Made by a program: the position numbers and the translations under genes. Shown piece after piece: positions 55,836 through 64,000 of a DNA stretch of 64,000 nucleotides. Origin of the DNA: Phycisphaerae bacterium (lineage in GTDB: Bacteria > Planctomycetota > Phycisphaerae > Phycisphaerales > UBA1924); the NCBI GenBank assembly GCA_030432255.1, contig JAUIHS010000001.1, forward strand, positions 62,001 through 126,000, read 5' to 3'. How positions within the stretch are numbered: the first letter of the stretch is position 1; every line of letters starts with the position of its first letter. The notes beneath the pieces were generated by a model. The model did not search any database. It was not told the origin of the DNA and saw nothing but the letters and a program-made list of their open reading frames with translations.

Positions 55836-56351
55836 TCAGCACGCCGCCCCCCAGTTGTCCAGCACCAAGTTGAGGTCGCCGAAGTCCACCATGCCGCTGC
55901 CGTCGAGATCCGCCTCTGGCGACACTTCGCCCCAGCGCGACACCACATGGTTCAGGTCGTTGCCGTCCACGAAGCCCGAGCCGTCGACATCGCCGGGGCA
56001 GACGGACTCGCAGACATCGGGGCGGCCGTTCTCGTTCACGTCCGCTGCGGCACCGGAGCCCACCTCAACGAGATCCGTCACGCCGTTACCGTCGCAGTCC
56101 TCAATGCCGACATAGACGAAGAGGACTCCGGGTGTTCCGACCGCCGGTTGCCGCGGTGCACCCACCCAGGCCGCGCCGTTCGCGACTGCGACGGCGCGTC
56201 CCAGCGCATCGTACGGTGCATGGCGCGTGGTGCTGAGCGTGACTTCGGCTGTCCACACTCCGTCGACCGGGTCAAACCGAAAGAGGGTCGCCGATCCCGC
56301 CTGCTCGCCCCATGCGCCGTCGTGCGGGGAGCCGACGACGATCCTGTTTCC
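55836..56351 (-). CDS. 5'-truncated FG-GAP-like protein with GC-type dockerin
   Basis: The readable frame is open from 56351 (GNRIVVGSPHDGAWGEQAGS) to the stop at 55836, and a TGA precedes it. The sequence is the tail of an FG-GAP or integrin-alpha-like propeller (GSATLFRFDPVDGVWTAEV), then IEDCDGNGVTDLVEVGSG, an EF-hand-like linker, and a two-repeat dockerin (CPGDVDGSGFVDGNDLNHVV; ADLDGSGMVDFGDLNLVL; final Cys). Proteins of this kind normally carry several more FG-GAP blades and a signal peptide, so most of the gene is missing. The first internal ATG is at 56258. Probably a pseudogene. Confidence 0.65.
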   Translation of the reverse strand, partial: GNRIVVGSPHDGAWGEQAGSATLFRFDPVDGVWTAEVTLSTTRHAPYDALGRAVAVANGAAWVGAPRQPAVGTPGVLFVYVGIEDCDGNGVTDLVEVGSGAAADVNENGRPDVCESVCPGDVDGSGFVDGNDLNHVVSRWGEVSPEADLDGSGMVDFGDLNLVLDNWGAAC

Positions 56352-56540
56352 TCAGGTCCGGACGCCCTGAAACTTCGCGATGTCGCGCCCACTACGCGCA
56401 TCCAGGCTCGGGCAGGACCATTATTCTCGGTCAATGCTGATACAGGCATCCGGTGCGTGGGACCACTGGAACGTCCTTTCGACCTCGTTGCGACCAACTT
56501 CGACGTGAACTCATCTTCTGACGAGTCAATTGGGCTTTGA
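56352..56540 (+). pseudogene. 3' fragment of an unidentified gene, possibly SUMF1-like
   Basis: The plus frame from 56352 to the TGA at 56538-56540 has no start of its own and abuts the truncated FG-GAP gene head to head. It reads LRDVAPTTRIQARAGPLF and NADTGIRCVGPLERPFD. The GIRCV phrase recalls the C-terminus of formylglycine-generating enzyme-like (SUMF1) proteins, but the match is weak. Confidence 0.3.
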
Positions 56541-56645
56541 GACCGCAAGGGGAACCGCTACGATCGAGAGGACCGGCGCGGCGATGTCGAAGTGTCGACT
56601 TTGTCGACAGTACGGCGCACACTTCGGACTCGAGGAGGCAGAAAG

Positions 56646-58598
56646 ATGTTTCACCGTTGGCTGCTCGGCGTGCTTGGGCTGATCACGACCACCGGACTCG
56701 CCGGTGGTGGGACCCAGGTGGTTCCGTCGGTTGAGTTTACCCAGGACGGCCGCTCGCTTTCCTGCTGGGCGGAGGTGCTTGGGGGCAGCGGGCTGGTCGA
56801 CGACATGGCCGAGCCTGCCGACTTCTTCCCGTTCGACGCCACCGTCAACGCGTCGACCTCCGGCGGGTTTTCGGAGTCGGAAGGCCTCGCTTTCGGATCG
56901 GCGTCTCAGAGTTCGACAATCAGCACGTTCGCTGCGGAGGGCCGGGGCGAGGCCTTCGCAAGCGTCTCCAGCACACCCAAGGAGCCCGGGTGCGGCGTGT
57001 TCACCTATGCCAACGGCTACAGTTCATTCTTCGTCAACTTCACGATCGCCGAGCCGACCGCGCTTACGGTCTCCGCCAGAGTTGAGGCCCAGACCACAGG
57101 ATGCTGTCAGGGCAGCGCATACACGGTCTTCGAGATCAACAAGGCGGATCCCTTCCAGCAGGTGTTCAGGGTCGAGGCCCAGGTGAGTGCCGGTGAGTCC
57201 GCCGATCAGGAGGACTCCCAGACCATCATGCTCCAGCCGGGGGACTACTTCATCCAGGCGGTCGCGGAGGTCAACATGCCCGAGATCTGCGGCACCGAGG
57301 AGAGTGGGACCGGCAGTTGGGAGTTTGTCGTGGACTTCGGCGACCGCGACCGTGACGGGCTGCTCGACATCTGGGAGATCGAGGGTATTGACGTGAACAA
57401 CGACGGCACGATCGACCTCGACCTCCCCACCCTGGGTGCGAACCCGGATCGCAAAGACCTCTTCGTCGAGATTGACGCGATGACGGGCCGCGAACCCATG
57501 GCGCAGGCACTTGCGGATGTTGTCGCGGCGTTCGACAACGCCCCGGTCGCGCCAGCGGGCGCGGGACAGCTTGCGGGCATCAGCCTGCACGCGATTGTCG
57601 ATGAGACCGGACTGCCGCTGGTCGACTGGCCCAACAGCTTCGCCGACTTCGACACGTTCAAGTCCGCGCACTTCGGGACTCCCACCGAACGCGCCAGCGG
57701 CAACTGGGAGAACATCAGGACAGCGCGCGAGTGGGCGTTCCGATATTGCGCCTTCGCCAACACGTACAACGGCGGGAGCAGTTCGGGCCTCGCAGAGTAT
57801 CCCGGGAACGACTTCATCGTCTCGCTCGGCGGATGGTCCACCCCCGGTGGCACCAAGGACCAGCAAGCGGGCACGTTCATGCACGAACTCGGTCACTGTC
57901 TGGGCCTCGGTCACGGCGGCATCGACAGTGTCAACTACAAGCCCAACTACTACAGCGTCATGAACTATCACTGGCAGACGCCGCAGAGTGGCTATCCAGA
58001 ACTGTGGCGCCTCGACTACTCGCGAGAAAGGCTCGCCGACCTCAATGAGTCGAGGCTGCTGGAACCGGACGGGCTCGGTGCCTTCGAGCCGCTCTACGCC
58101 ACCGTCTTCGTCCCCTTCACCGCCAATTCACAGTGGTCGTGGGCGGGTCTCGCCGATGGGAACGCGGCCGACTGGGACGACGACGGCATGATCGATGCGA
58201 CGACCGTCGCAGTCGACACCAACCTCGCGTGCCCACTGTGCAGCGGGTGCACGTGCTCCGGGACCCCGGGCGAACTACTGCGGGGTAACGACGACTGGGC
58301 GACCCTTTGGTACCACCTCACGGGGCCTGCCAATTTCGCCGATGGCCACGAGGTGACCACCATCGACGAGGAGTTCGACCTCGCAGATTTCAATGCCAAT
58401 GAACTGATCCCGCAGCCGCCACTCGCGGCCTGCCCGGGGGATGCTGATGGCGACGGCCTGGTCAACTTCGTCGACCTCAACATTGTCCTGGACTCCTGGG
58501 GCATGCCGGGTCCTGAGGGTGACGTTGATGCCAGCGGCTTCGTGGACTTTGCCGATCTCAACCTGGTGCTCGATTCTTGGGGCGGCGGATGCCGCTGA
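56646..58598 (+). CDS. Secreted metzincin-like metalloprotease with GC-type dockerin
   Basis: About 650 aa from ATG 56646, with GGAGG 7 nt upstream and a signal peptide (MFHRWLLGVLGLITTTGLAG). Residues about 20-220 are a beta-rich N-domain. A Ca2+-loop-like segment (DFGDRDRDGLLDIWEIEGID) leads to the catalytic domain, which has the extended zinc motif HELGHCLGLGH (His413, Glu414, His417, His423) and a Met-turn-like SVMNY (Met439). This combination marks metzincins. The chain ends with a dockerin-like pair (CPGDADGDGLVNFVDLNIVL; DVDASGFVDFADLNLVL; Cys). It is the only clearly intact protein gene between the two broken junctions and the mobile-element remnants. Confidence 0.87.
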   Translation: MFHRWLLGVLGLITTTGLAGGGTQVVPSVEFTQDGRSLSCWAEVLGGSGLVDDMAEPADFFPFDATVNASTSGGFSESEGLAFGSASQSSTISTFAAEGRGEAFASVSSTPKEPGCGVFTYANGYSSFFVNFTIAEPTALTVSARVEAQTTGCCQGSAYTVFEINKADPFQQVFRVEAQVSAGESADQEDSQTIMLQPGDYFIQAVAEVNMPEICGTEESGTGSWEFVVDFGDRDRDGLLDIWEIEGIDVNNDGTIDLDLPTLGANPDRKDLFVEIDAMTGREPMAQALADVVAAFDNAPVAPAGAGQLAGISLHAIVDETGLPLVDWPNSFADFDTFKSAHFGTPTERASGNWENIRTAREWAFRYCAFANTYNGGSSSGLAEYPGNDFIVSLGGWSTPGGTKDQQAGTFMHELGHCLGLGHGGIDSVNYKPNYYSVMNYHWQTPQSGYPELWRLDYSRERLADLNESRLLEPDGLGAFEPLYATVFVPFTANSQWSWAGLADGNAADWDDDGMIDATTVAVDTNLACPLCSGCTCSGTPGELLRGNDDWATLWYHLTGPANFADGHEVTTIDEEFDLADFNANELIPQPPLAACPGDADGDGLVNFVDLNIVLDSWGMPGPEGDVDASGFVDFADLNLVLDSWGGGCR

Positions 58599-58609
58599 CT
58601 GCCGCCGAA

Positions 58610-58723
58610 CCTTACCTTAGTATTTGGGTCCGCCTCGACTTCAGCAGGCCCGGAACGCCCACGGGTAATGGCCGGATCGAGTCGTTCAATCGGCTGCGTG
58701 CGGAGTGCCTGAACGAGAAGTGA
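58610..58723 (+). mobile_element. Remnant of an IS3-type transposase (3' end of integrase core)
   Basis: The frame from 58610 to the TGA at 58721-58723 reads VRLDFSRPGTPTGNG and then RIESFNRLRAECLNEK. This is the C-terminal catalytic region of IS3-family transposases, including the Glu of the DDE triad in IESFN. One residue normally present after ESFN is missing, and the rest of the transposase is absent. It begins 11 bp after the metzincin stop. Confidence 0.7.
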
Positions 58724-58793
58724 TTGAGTGCAGAAACTCATGAGGTTGAGTGCGAGCGCAACCGCTCTCGGGAAACGAATCTGGGGTCGAAAC

Positions 58794-58814
58794 CGCGAGA
58801 CGAGTTGTCTCGCG
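58794..58814. repeat. Perfect 8-bp inverted repeat in the mobile-element remnant zone
   Basis: CGCGAGAC and GTCTCGCG flank a 5-nt loop (GAGTT). It lies between the transposase and recombinase remnants, where 58724-59074 has no recognisable gene. It may be a relic terminator or element end. Confidence 0.4.
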
Positions 58815-59074
58815 ATTCCGGCAGGTTCAGAGACGTTTGGTAATGGCCACGTCATTGCGGGAGCGACTCAGGTCAACGCGTTTCTGCCGAGGTCCGCCGG
58901 CTTGGTTCCTTCGTGAGCGAGACCGCCGGATCTTTCGCTGGTTTGACCACGGAGACCCGTTCCGAAACGCGTTGCTTTCCCAGCCGGTTGCGTGCGCTAC
59001 CGGCTGTGTTCCGCGCGGGACAACCCACCGGCAGTTCGAAGTCTGAGGCGGAGACGGAACGGGCTGGCGGCCCC

Positions 59075-59313
59075 TCACCTCACCCGCCCCCGCATCGCCT
59101 CCGTCACCGCCACCGGCGCAATGTGATCGAGGTACGTCGCGATGGGCCGGTGGCCCAACTGGCGCGAGATGATGCCGTTGTCCACGCCCCCCGTGCGAAG
59201 TTCCGCGGCGTTCGTGTGGCGCAGGCCGTGCGCGTGCACGCGTTTAGCGACCCGTCGGCCAGACAGAACAGCGGCGACTTGTGGCACCGCACATCCAAGC
59301 ACGCGGCGACCAT
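59075..59313 (-). pseudogene. Frameshifted C-terminal remnant of a tyrosine recombinase/integrase
   Basis: The frame ending at 59075 encodes RVHAHGLRHTNAAELRTGG and ISRQLGHRPIATYLDHIAP, the box-II region of tyrosine recombinases with the HxLRH motif, LGH and the tyrosine. Two or three residues usually found between LGH and the nucleophilic Tyr are missing. An upstream piece (SPLFCLADGSLN) that fits the same family lies in another frame (59313 downward), so a frameshift or deletion has occurred. The first catalytic Arg region is absent. Confidence 0.68.
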
Positions 59314-59488
59314 CTCAAACGCCGCACATCCATCTCCACGGTGCCTGATCGGTCACACTTGCCCTGAGGACGCGCACGCCCCCGCGTGTGGTGACCCGGG
59401 GGCCCCGAAAGAGTACGGTGCATGATCGCAGCGCGCGCGGTATTCTCATGCGAGTTGCGAAGTCGGCGGATCTCACGGAGATGTGGCA

Positions 59489-60640
59489 ATGCAAGTTCGG
59501 TGGTGGTTGCTCATTGCTTTGATGTGGTCGCCTCAGGGTTGTCATGAGCCCAAGGCCGCCGCACCGGGCGAGGTTCGACCTCGCGATGTGGAAGTCGTGC
59601 AGGTCGTTGCGCGGGATCTTCCGGTTGAGTTCGAGGCGGTCGGCCGGACGGAAAGTTCACAGCGGGTTGAGATTCGCGCGCGCGTGGCCGGGTTCCTCGA
59701 CCAGATCGTGTATGACGAGGGGGCGTTCGTTGAGTCCGGCGATGTCCTCTTTCGGATCGATGCCGCCCCCTTTGAGTCGAAGTTGAGGGCGGCTCGGGCG
59801 GAACTCGCTCAGCAGCAGGCGCGCCTCGAGAACGCTGAGGCCCTCCTGGCCCGTATCAAGCCGCTCGCTGAAGCTCAGGCCGTTGCGGAAAAGGAACTGG
59901 ATGATGCACAAGGGCGCGTTCGGGAAGCCGCGGCGGCGGTTGAGGCGGCATCTGCCCATGTCTTTGATGCGGAATTGAATCTGGGATATGCGACCATTCA
60001 CTCGCCGGTCCGAGGAATGACGGGCGAGGCTCGTGAGCGCGATGGAGCGTACATCTCCGGGACCTCGGGGCCGTTGACGTATGTCGCTCGTATCGATCCG
60101 ATGTGGGTTGAGTTCAGCGTCACGGAGACCCAGATCCTCCGGGCGATGCGCAACGAAGAAGAGCGGGCGATCGAATACCCGAAGGAGGGGCGGTTCGTGG
60201 TCGAGGTCGAGTTGGCCGACGGATCGCGGCATCCGCACACAGGACATATCTCTTTCACCGACGCCACGGTCAGCACGAGCACTGGCACACTTCTCGTCCG
60301 TGCCGAGATCCCGAACCCGGACCGGGAACTTCTACCGGGTCAATACGTTCGGGTGTACCTCCAGGGCGCCCGTCGGCCGGGGGCAACCCTGATCCCGCAG
60401 CGGGCTGTCCGTGAGAGTCCGAAGGGGCCGTATGTGTGGGTGATTGATCGGGATGGCCATGCCGAGCGACGCCCGGTCACTCTGGGACCCTGGTACGCAG
60501 ACGCCTGGGTGATCGAGTCAGGAGTCGGCGAGGGCGACCGGGTTGTCGTGAATGGAACGGTGGGGCTCCAGCCGGGTATTCCGTTGTCCGTGGCGCGAAT
60601 CGTTGATCCTGCGGCTGTCAATGAAGGTGAGACTCGGTGA
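59489..60640 (+). CDS. RND efflux periplasmic adaptor (AcrA-like)
   Basis: About 383 aa from ATG 59489, with GGAG 8 nt upstream; a GTG at 59483 is also in frame. The N-terminus ends in a possible lipoprotein cysteine (SPQGC, Cys18), although its -3 position is not ideal. The order is lipoyl half RARVAGFLDQIVYDEGAFVE, coiled-coil hairpin (LAEAQAVAEKELDDAQGRV), second lipoyl half with SPVRGMTGEARERDGAYI, barrel, and the LLPGQYVRVYLQG segment typical of AcrA-like adaptors. It overlaps the permease gene by GTGA. First gene of an MFP-RND-OMF operon. Confidence 0.93.
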   Translation: MQVRWWLLIALMWSPQGCHEPKAAAPGEVRPRDVEVVQVVARDLPVEFEAVGRTESSQRVEIRARVAGFLDQIVYDEGAFVESGDVLFRIDAAPFESKLRAARAELAQQQARLENAEALLARIKPLAEAQAVAEKELDDAQGRVREAAAAVEAASAHVFDAELNLGYATIHSPVRGMTGEARERDGAYISGTSGPLTYVARIDPMWVEFSVTETQILRAMRNEEERAIEYPKEGRFVVEVELADGSRHPHTGHISFTDATVSTSTGTLLVRAEIPNPDRELLPGQYVRVYLQGARRPGATLIPQRAVRESPKGPYVWVIDRDGHAERRPVTLGPWYADAWVIESGVGEGDRVVVNGTVGLQPGIPLSVARIVDPAAVNEGETR

Positions 60641-63600
60641 TTGCGTCGCTCTTCGTCCGGCGCCCGATTCTGGCCTCTGTGCTTTCAATTGTCCTCGTGC
60701 TGGCAGGCGCCGTTGCGGGCTTGAACCTGCCCATCACACAGTACCCCGAGATCGCGCCGGTGCAGGTCTCCGTGTCGGCGAGCTATCCGGGCGCGGATGC
60801 CGAGACGGTTGCCAATTCCGTTGCCGCGCCGATTGAGACTGAAGTGAACGGTGCGGATGGACTCCTGTACATGCAGTCGACAAGTGCTGCATCAGGTCGG
60901 ATGTCGCTCACCGCGTACTTTGCCCTGGGAACTGATCCTGACACCGCTCAGGTCCAGGTACAGAATCGCGTCAATCTCGCTCTTCCCGGCTTGCCGGAGC
61001 AGGTTCGTACAACAGGTGTTCAGGTTGAGAAGCGGTCGTCGAGCATTCTCCTCCTTATAGCGTTGTACAGCCCGGACAGTTCGTACGACGAGAAGTACAT
61101 CGGGAACTATGCGAATCTATACGTTCTGGATGCACTGAAGCGCGTCGAGGGTGCGAATCAGGCGCAGATCATGGGTTTGCCAGACCTTGCGATGCGGATC
61201 TGGCTGGATCCGGAGCGAATGGCCAGTCTTGGTATCACGCCTGCGGACGTGAAATCGGCCATTTCCAGGCAGAACCAGCAGTTCAGCGCAGGCACCGTGG
61301 CCCAGGCGCCACTGGACCGGGAGGCCGAACTGACTGTTCCGGTTGTGGCGGAAGGCCGCTATGACGAGCCGCATGAGTTCGAGAGCATCATTGTGCGAGC
61401 GGCGTCCGAGGGGACCGCGGTCGTCCGGGTCGGCGATGTGGCTCGTGTCGAAGTCGGAATTCAGCAGGACCTGCTGCGTTCCACGCTGGCTCGGGGCGGT
61501 GACGCGAGCGATGGCAAGCCGGCCACGTTCATTGCCGTGTACCAGCAGCCGGGTTCCAACGCCCTCGCGGTCGCAGAGCGAGTCGGGGCGATGATGGAGG
61601 AGTTGAAGGCGTCGTTTCCAGCGGGGATTGACTATGCGGTTTCATTCGACACGACGGAAGTCGTAGCGGCGTCAATTGACGAGGTCATAGTGACGCTGAT
61701 CATCGCGGTGATCCTTGTTGTCTTCGTCACCTACATCTTCCTGCAGAGTGTGCGGGCAACCATCATTCCGACGGTCGCGATTGTGGTGGCGGTCGTCGGA
61801 ACCCTCGCTGGCATGTTGCTGCTCGGGTTCAGCTTGAACCTCCTGACACTCCTGGGACTGGTGCTCGCGATCGGAATTGTGTGCGATGATGCGATCGTCG
61901 TTGTTGAGAACGTCGAGAGGGTCATGCAGGAGGAAGGACTGGATTCGCGCGAAGCGACCATCCGTGCCATGGGCGAGGTCATCGGACCTGTGATCGCAAC
62001 AACTCTGGTGCTGTGCGCCGTTTTCGTCCCCGTCGCATTTCTGGGCGGGACGACTGGCGTGCTTTATAAGCAGTTCGCCGTCACGATTGCCATCTCGGTC
62101 GCCATTTCCAGTTTCGTCGCGCTGACGCTCACGCCGGCTCTCTGCGGCGTGCTCCTCGCGCCGCGCGGCAGACTCCCTGCCCCTTTCCGAGCGTTCAACT
62201 GGGCCCTGGCGCGCGTGACCGACATTTATGGTCTGGGTGTTCACGCTGTGATCCGCTTTGCTGTCGTCGGTCTGCTGCTTGTCGGAGCGACTGCTTACGG
62301 AATCTATGTGCTCTTTGGGTTGATCCCGTCGAGCTTTGTTCCCGAGGAAGACCAGGGATTCCTGTTCGCGGCGGTGTTCCTGCCCGATGGTGCGACGCTC
62401 GATCGGACCGATGCCGTCACCAGCGAGGTCGAACGGATATTCGCGGACCACGGGGCGGTGCGCTTTGCATCCAAGCTCTCCGGGTACAGCATCGTGGATG
62501 GGCAGTTCAAGACGAACGCCGGCACCGTGTTTGTGTCACTCCGCGAGTTTGGGGAGCGGAAGGGCAACCCCTCCATGTCGCTTGAGCGCCTGCTTGCAGA
62601 CATTTCGCCGAAACTCGCAGGACTTCGGGATGGCGTTGCATTTCCCATCAACCCGCCCGCCATCCCGGGACTTGGCAGTCAGGGGGGATTCGAGTTCTGG
62701 TTGCAGAATCGCGGCGATGATGACGCTCAACTGCTCGCGACCCAGGTCCGCACCCTCATCGGAGGAGCACAGGAGGAGCCGGTTCTGACATCAGTCAGTT
62801 CGACCTTCAACGCCTCCGCCCGGCGGCTGAGAATTGCGGTCGACCGGGTCAGGGCGGAGACGCTCGGTATGCCGACTGAGGGGATCTACGACGCCCTGGC
62901 GTCGCTCTTTGGTGCTTCATACGTCAGTCAGTACACCCGGTATGGGCGCGTCTGGAACGTCATCGTGCAAGCGGACTCGGCCTACCGGGATGACCCGCAG
63001 GACATCGGTCGGGCGTATGTGAGACAGCGCGATGGCGAGATGATCCCGCTCTCGGCTGTCGTCGACAGCTCCTTCGACTCTGGGCCCGATCTCGTGCAGC
63101 GTTTCAACGGACTGCCAGCCGCGAAGATCACCGGAGATGCGGCGTACGGGTACAGCTCCGGCCAGGCCATTGCCGCGATGGAAAGGCTGGCGGGCTCGAC
63201 CCTGCCGGACTCCATGTCCTTCGCCTGGTCGGGTCTCGCATTTGAGGAAAAGCAATCCGGCGGAAGCGCCGGATCGACGTTTGCATTCGGCATTGTGCTG
63301 GTGTTCCTGATCCTGGCTGCTCAGTACGAGCGTTGGACGTTGCCACTTGCAATCATCACCGCGGTGCCATTCGGCGTCTTTGGGGCCCTCGTCTCCGTGT
63401 GGCTCGCCGGGATGGAGAACGATGTCTATTTCCAGGTGGGGTTGATTACGCTGATCGGACTCTCCGCAAAGAACGCCATCCTCATTGTGGAGTTTGCGCA
63501 GGTGAAACATGATGAAGGGTTGTCTGCGAAGGAAGCTGCCATCGAAGCTGCAAAGCTGAGACTGCGACCGATTCTGATGACTTCGCTCTCCTTTATTCTC

Positions 63601-63783
63601 GGAACGATTCCGCTGGTGCTGGCGAGCGGCGCCGGTGCGAACGCACGCCACTCGATCGGAACGGGCGTTCTGGGTGGCATGATCGGCGCCACGACGCTGG
63701 CGCTCTTCTTTGTGCCGATGTTCTACTTCCTGATCGTTGGATTGACCGATCGGATGGGCCGTCGGAAGGGGGTGGCGGAGTGA
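60637..63783 (+). CDS. RND efflux permease, HAE1 (AcrB-like) type
   Basis: 1,048 aa, GTG start preceded by GAAGGTGAG. The sequence has the AcrB signature start (FVRRPILASVLSIVLVLAG), YPGADAETVANSVAAPIE in the pore loop, the helix-4 acidic pair (IVCDDAIVVVENVERVM) and the helix-10 lysine (LSAKNAILIVEFAQVKHDEG). The proton-relay residues of classical drug exporters are therefore all present. The proline-rich loop NPPAIPGLGSQGGFEFWLQN resembles the funnel loop of AcrB. It is coupled by 4-bp overlaps to the adaptor before it and the outer-membrane gene after it. Probably a multidrug or lipophile exporter; substrate not deducible. Confidence 0.95.
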   Translation: MIASLFVRRPILASVLSIVLVLAGAVAGLNLPITQYPEIAPVQVSVSASYPGADAETVANSVAAPIETEVNGADGLLYMQSTSAASGRMSLTAYFALGTDPDTAQVQVQNRVNLALPGLPEQVRTTGVQVEKRSSSILLLIALYSPDSSYDEKYIGNYANLYVLDALKRVEGANQAQIMGLPDLAMRIWLDPERMASLGITPADVKSAISRQNQQFSAGTVAQAPLDREAELTVPVVAEGRYDEPHEFESIIVRAASEGTAVVRVGDVARVEVGIQQDLLRSTLARGGDASDGKPATFIAVYQQPGSNALAVAERVGAMMEELKASFPAGIDYAVSFDTTEVVAASIDEVIVTLIIAVILVVFVTYIFLQSVRATIIPTVAIVVAVVGTLAGMLLLGFSLNLLTLLGLVLAIGIVCDDAIVVVENVERVMQEEGLDSREATIRAMGEVIGPVIATTLVLCAVFVPVAFLGGTTGVLYKQFAVTIAISVAISSFVALTLTPALCGVLLAPRGRLPAPFRAFNWALARVTDIYGLGVHAVIRFAVVGLLLVGATAYGIYVLFGLIPSSFVPEEDQGFLFAAVFLPDGATLDRTDAVTSEVERIFADHGAVRFASKLSGYSIVDGQFKTNAGTVFVSLREFGERKGNPSMSLERLLADISPKLAGLRDGVAFPINPPAIPGLGSQGGFEFWLQNRGDDDAQLLATQVRTLIGGAQEEPVLTSVSSTFNASARRLRIAVDRVRAETLGMPTEGIYDALASLFGASYVSQYTRYGRVWNVIVQADSAYRDDPQDIGRAYVRQRDGEMIPLSAVVDSSFDSGPDLVQRFNGLPAAKITGDAAYGYSSGQAIAAMERLAGSTLPDSMSFAWSGLAFEEKQSGGSAGSTFAFGIVLVFLILAAQYERWTLPLAIITAVPFGVFGALVSVWLAGMENDVYFQVGLITLIGLSAKNAILIVEFAQVKHDEGLSAKEAAIEAAKLRLRPILMTSLSFILGTIPLVLASGAGANARHSIGTGVLGGMIGATTLALFFVPMFYFLIVGLTDRMGRRKGVAE

Positions 63784-64000
63784 AACGGTTCAGACTCCCA
63801 GGACTGCTCGGTTTGGTGGTCGTCACGGGCTCCTGCACTGTGGGTCCCGAATACGAACGCCCGGAGGTCGAAGTTCCCGATGCGTTTCGCTTTGAAGCCG
63901 ATGGCGCTCTCAATGCCACAGATTCGGAGTGGTGGGTCGGCTTTGATGATCCGGTCCTCGAAGAACTCGTGGATGAGAGCCTGCTGCAGAATCTGGATGT
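63780..64000 (+). CDS. Outer-membrane efflux lipoprotein (NodT family), 5' part
   Basis: GTG start overlapping the permease stop (GTGA). The first 73 codons are open to the window end. The signal peptide ends in a lipoprotein-type cysteine (VVVTGSC, Cys19) followed by TVGPEYERPEVEVPDAFRF, the family's N-terminal phrase, then EWWVGFDDPVLEELVDESL. It is the duct of the second efflux operon; the remainder lies outside the window. Confidence 0.9.
   Translation, partial: MKRFRLPGLLGLVVVTGSCTVGPEYERPEVEVPDAFRFEADGALNATDSEWWVGFDDPVLEELVDESLLQNLD

Noticed and set aside
55740-56540. 266-codon plus-strand open frame spanning the second junction
   Set aside because: Its first three quarters are antisense to the FG-GAP/dockerin fragment; only the part after 56352 may be genuine coding sequence.
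5459-58598. A true cellulosome
   Set aside because: Dockerin-like tails are abundant, but no cohesin, scaffoldin, cellulose-binding module or glycosidase was recognised.

Overview
The window looks like a chromosomal segment of a Planctomycetota bacterium, most likely of the Phycisphaerae. The base composition is high in G+C. Ten secreted proteins or fragments end in a cysteine-bracketed, EF-hand-like tail of the type usually annotated as a GC-type dockerin domain. There are TonB and RND outer-membrane systems, a SUI1/eIF1-like protein, and many very long signal-peptide-bearing beta-rich proteins. The lineage call is an inference from these protein types; no rRNA or other marker is present. 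I saw no tRNA, rRNA or CRISPR array.

Layout. 1-5.4 kb: the 5' part of a TonB-dependent receptor (minus), divergent from a hybrid histidine kinase and a translationally coupled HD-GYP response regulator. 5.5-11.6 kb: a minus-strand run of four exported proteins (tail-fibre-like, propeller-like, small dockerin, autotransporter-repeat plus dockerin). 11.8-13.7 kb: a SUI1 protein and a RhlE-type DEAD-box helicase. 14.0-17.3 kb: an M1-M28-PDZ peptidase fusion. 17.4-23.3 kb: a complete OMF-MFP-RND efflux operon. 23.7-24.9 kb: a dockerin-tagged esterase-like hydrolase with a structured leader. 24.9-48.6 kb: a block made only of extracellular proteins, including three full-length giant paralogues (about 1,470-1,540 aa), three tail-fibre-like proteins, one beta-helix protein and one small dockerin protein. 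Several are coupled by stop/start overlaps. 48.8-51.8 kb: a DUF2200 protein and a dockerin-tagged trypsin-like protease. 52.1-59.3 kb: a rearranged zone with two head-to-head junctions of 5'-truncated genes, an intact dockerin-tagged metzincin, and remnants of an IS3-type transposase and a tyrosine recombinase. 59.5-64 kb: a second efflux operon (MFP-RND-OMF), cut by the window end.

How it may work together. The strongest candidate for an undescribed system is the repeated surface-protein cassette: a trimeric-stalk or tail-fibre-like protein, then a giant propeller plus IPT-like protein, then a dockerin protein. Genes within it are often translationally coupled. In one damaged copy the giant protein is fused in frame to its own dockerin, which suggests that the giant proteins and dockerin proteins act in one extracellular assembly. 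The other dockerin-tagged proteins here (esterase, S1 protease, metzincin, beta-helix proteins) could share that assembly or a common sorting route. No cohesin-like partner was recognised in the window.
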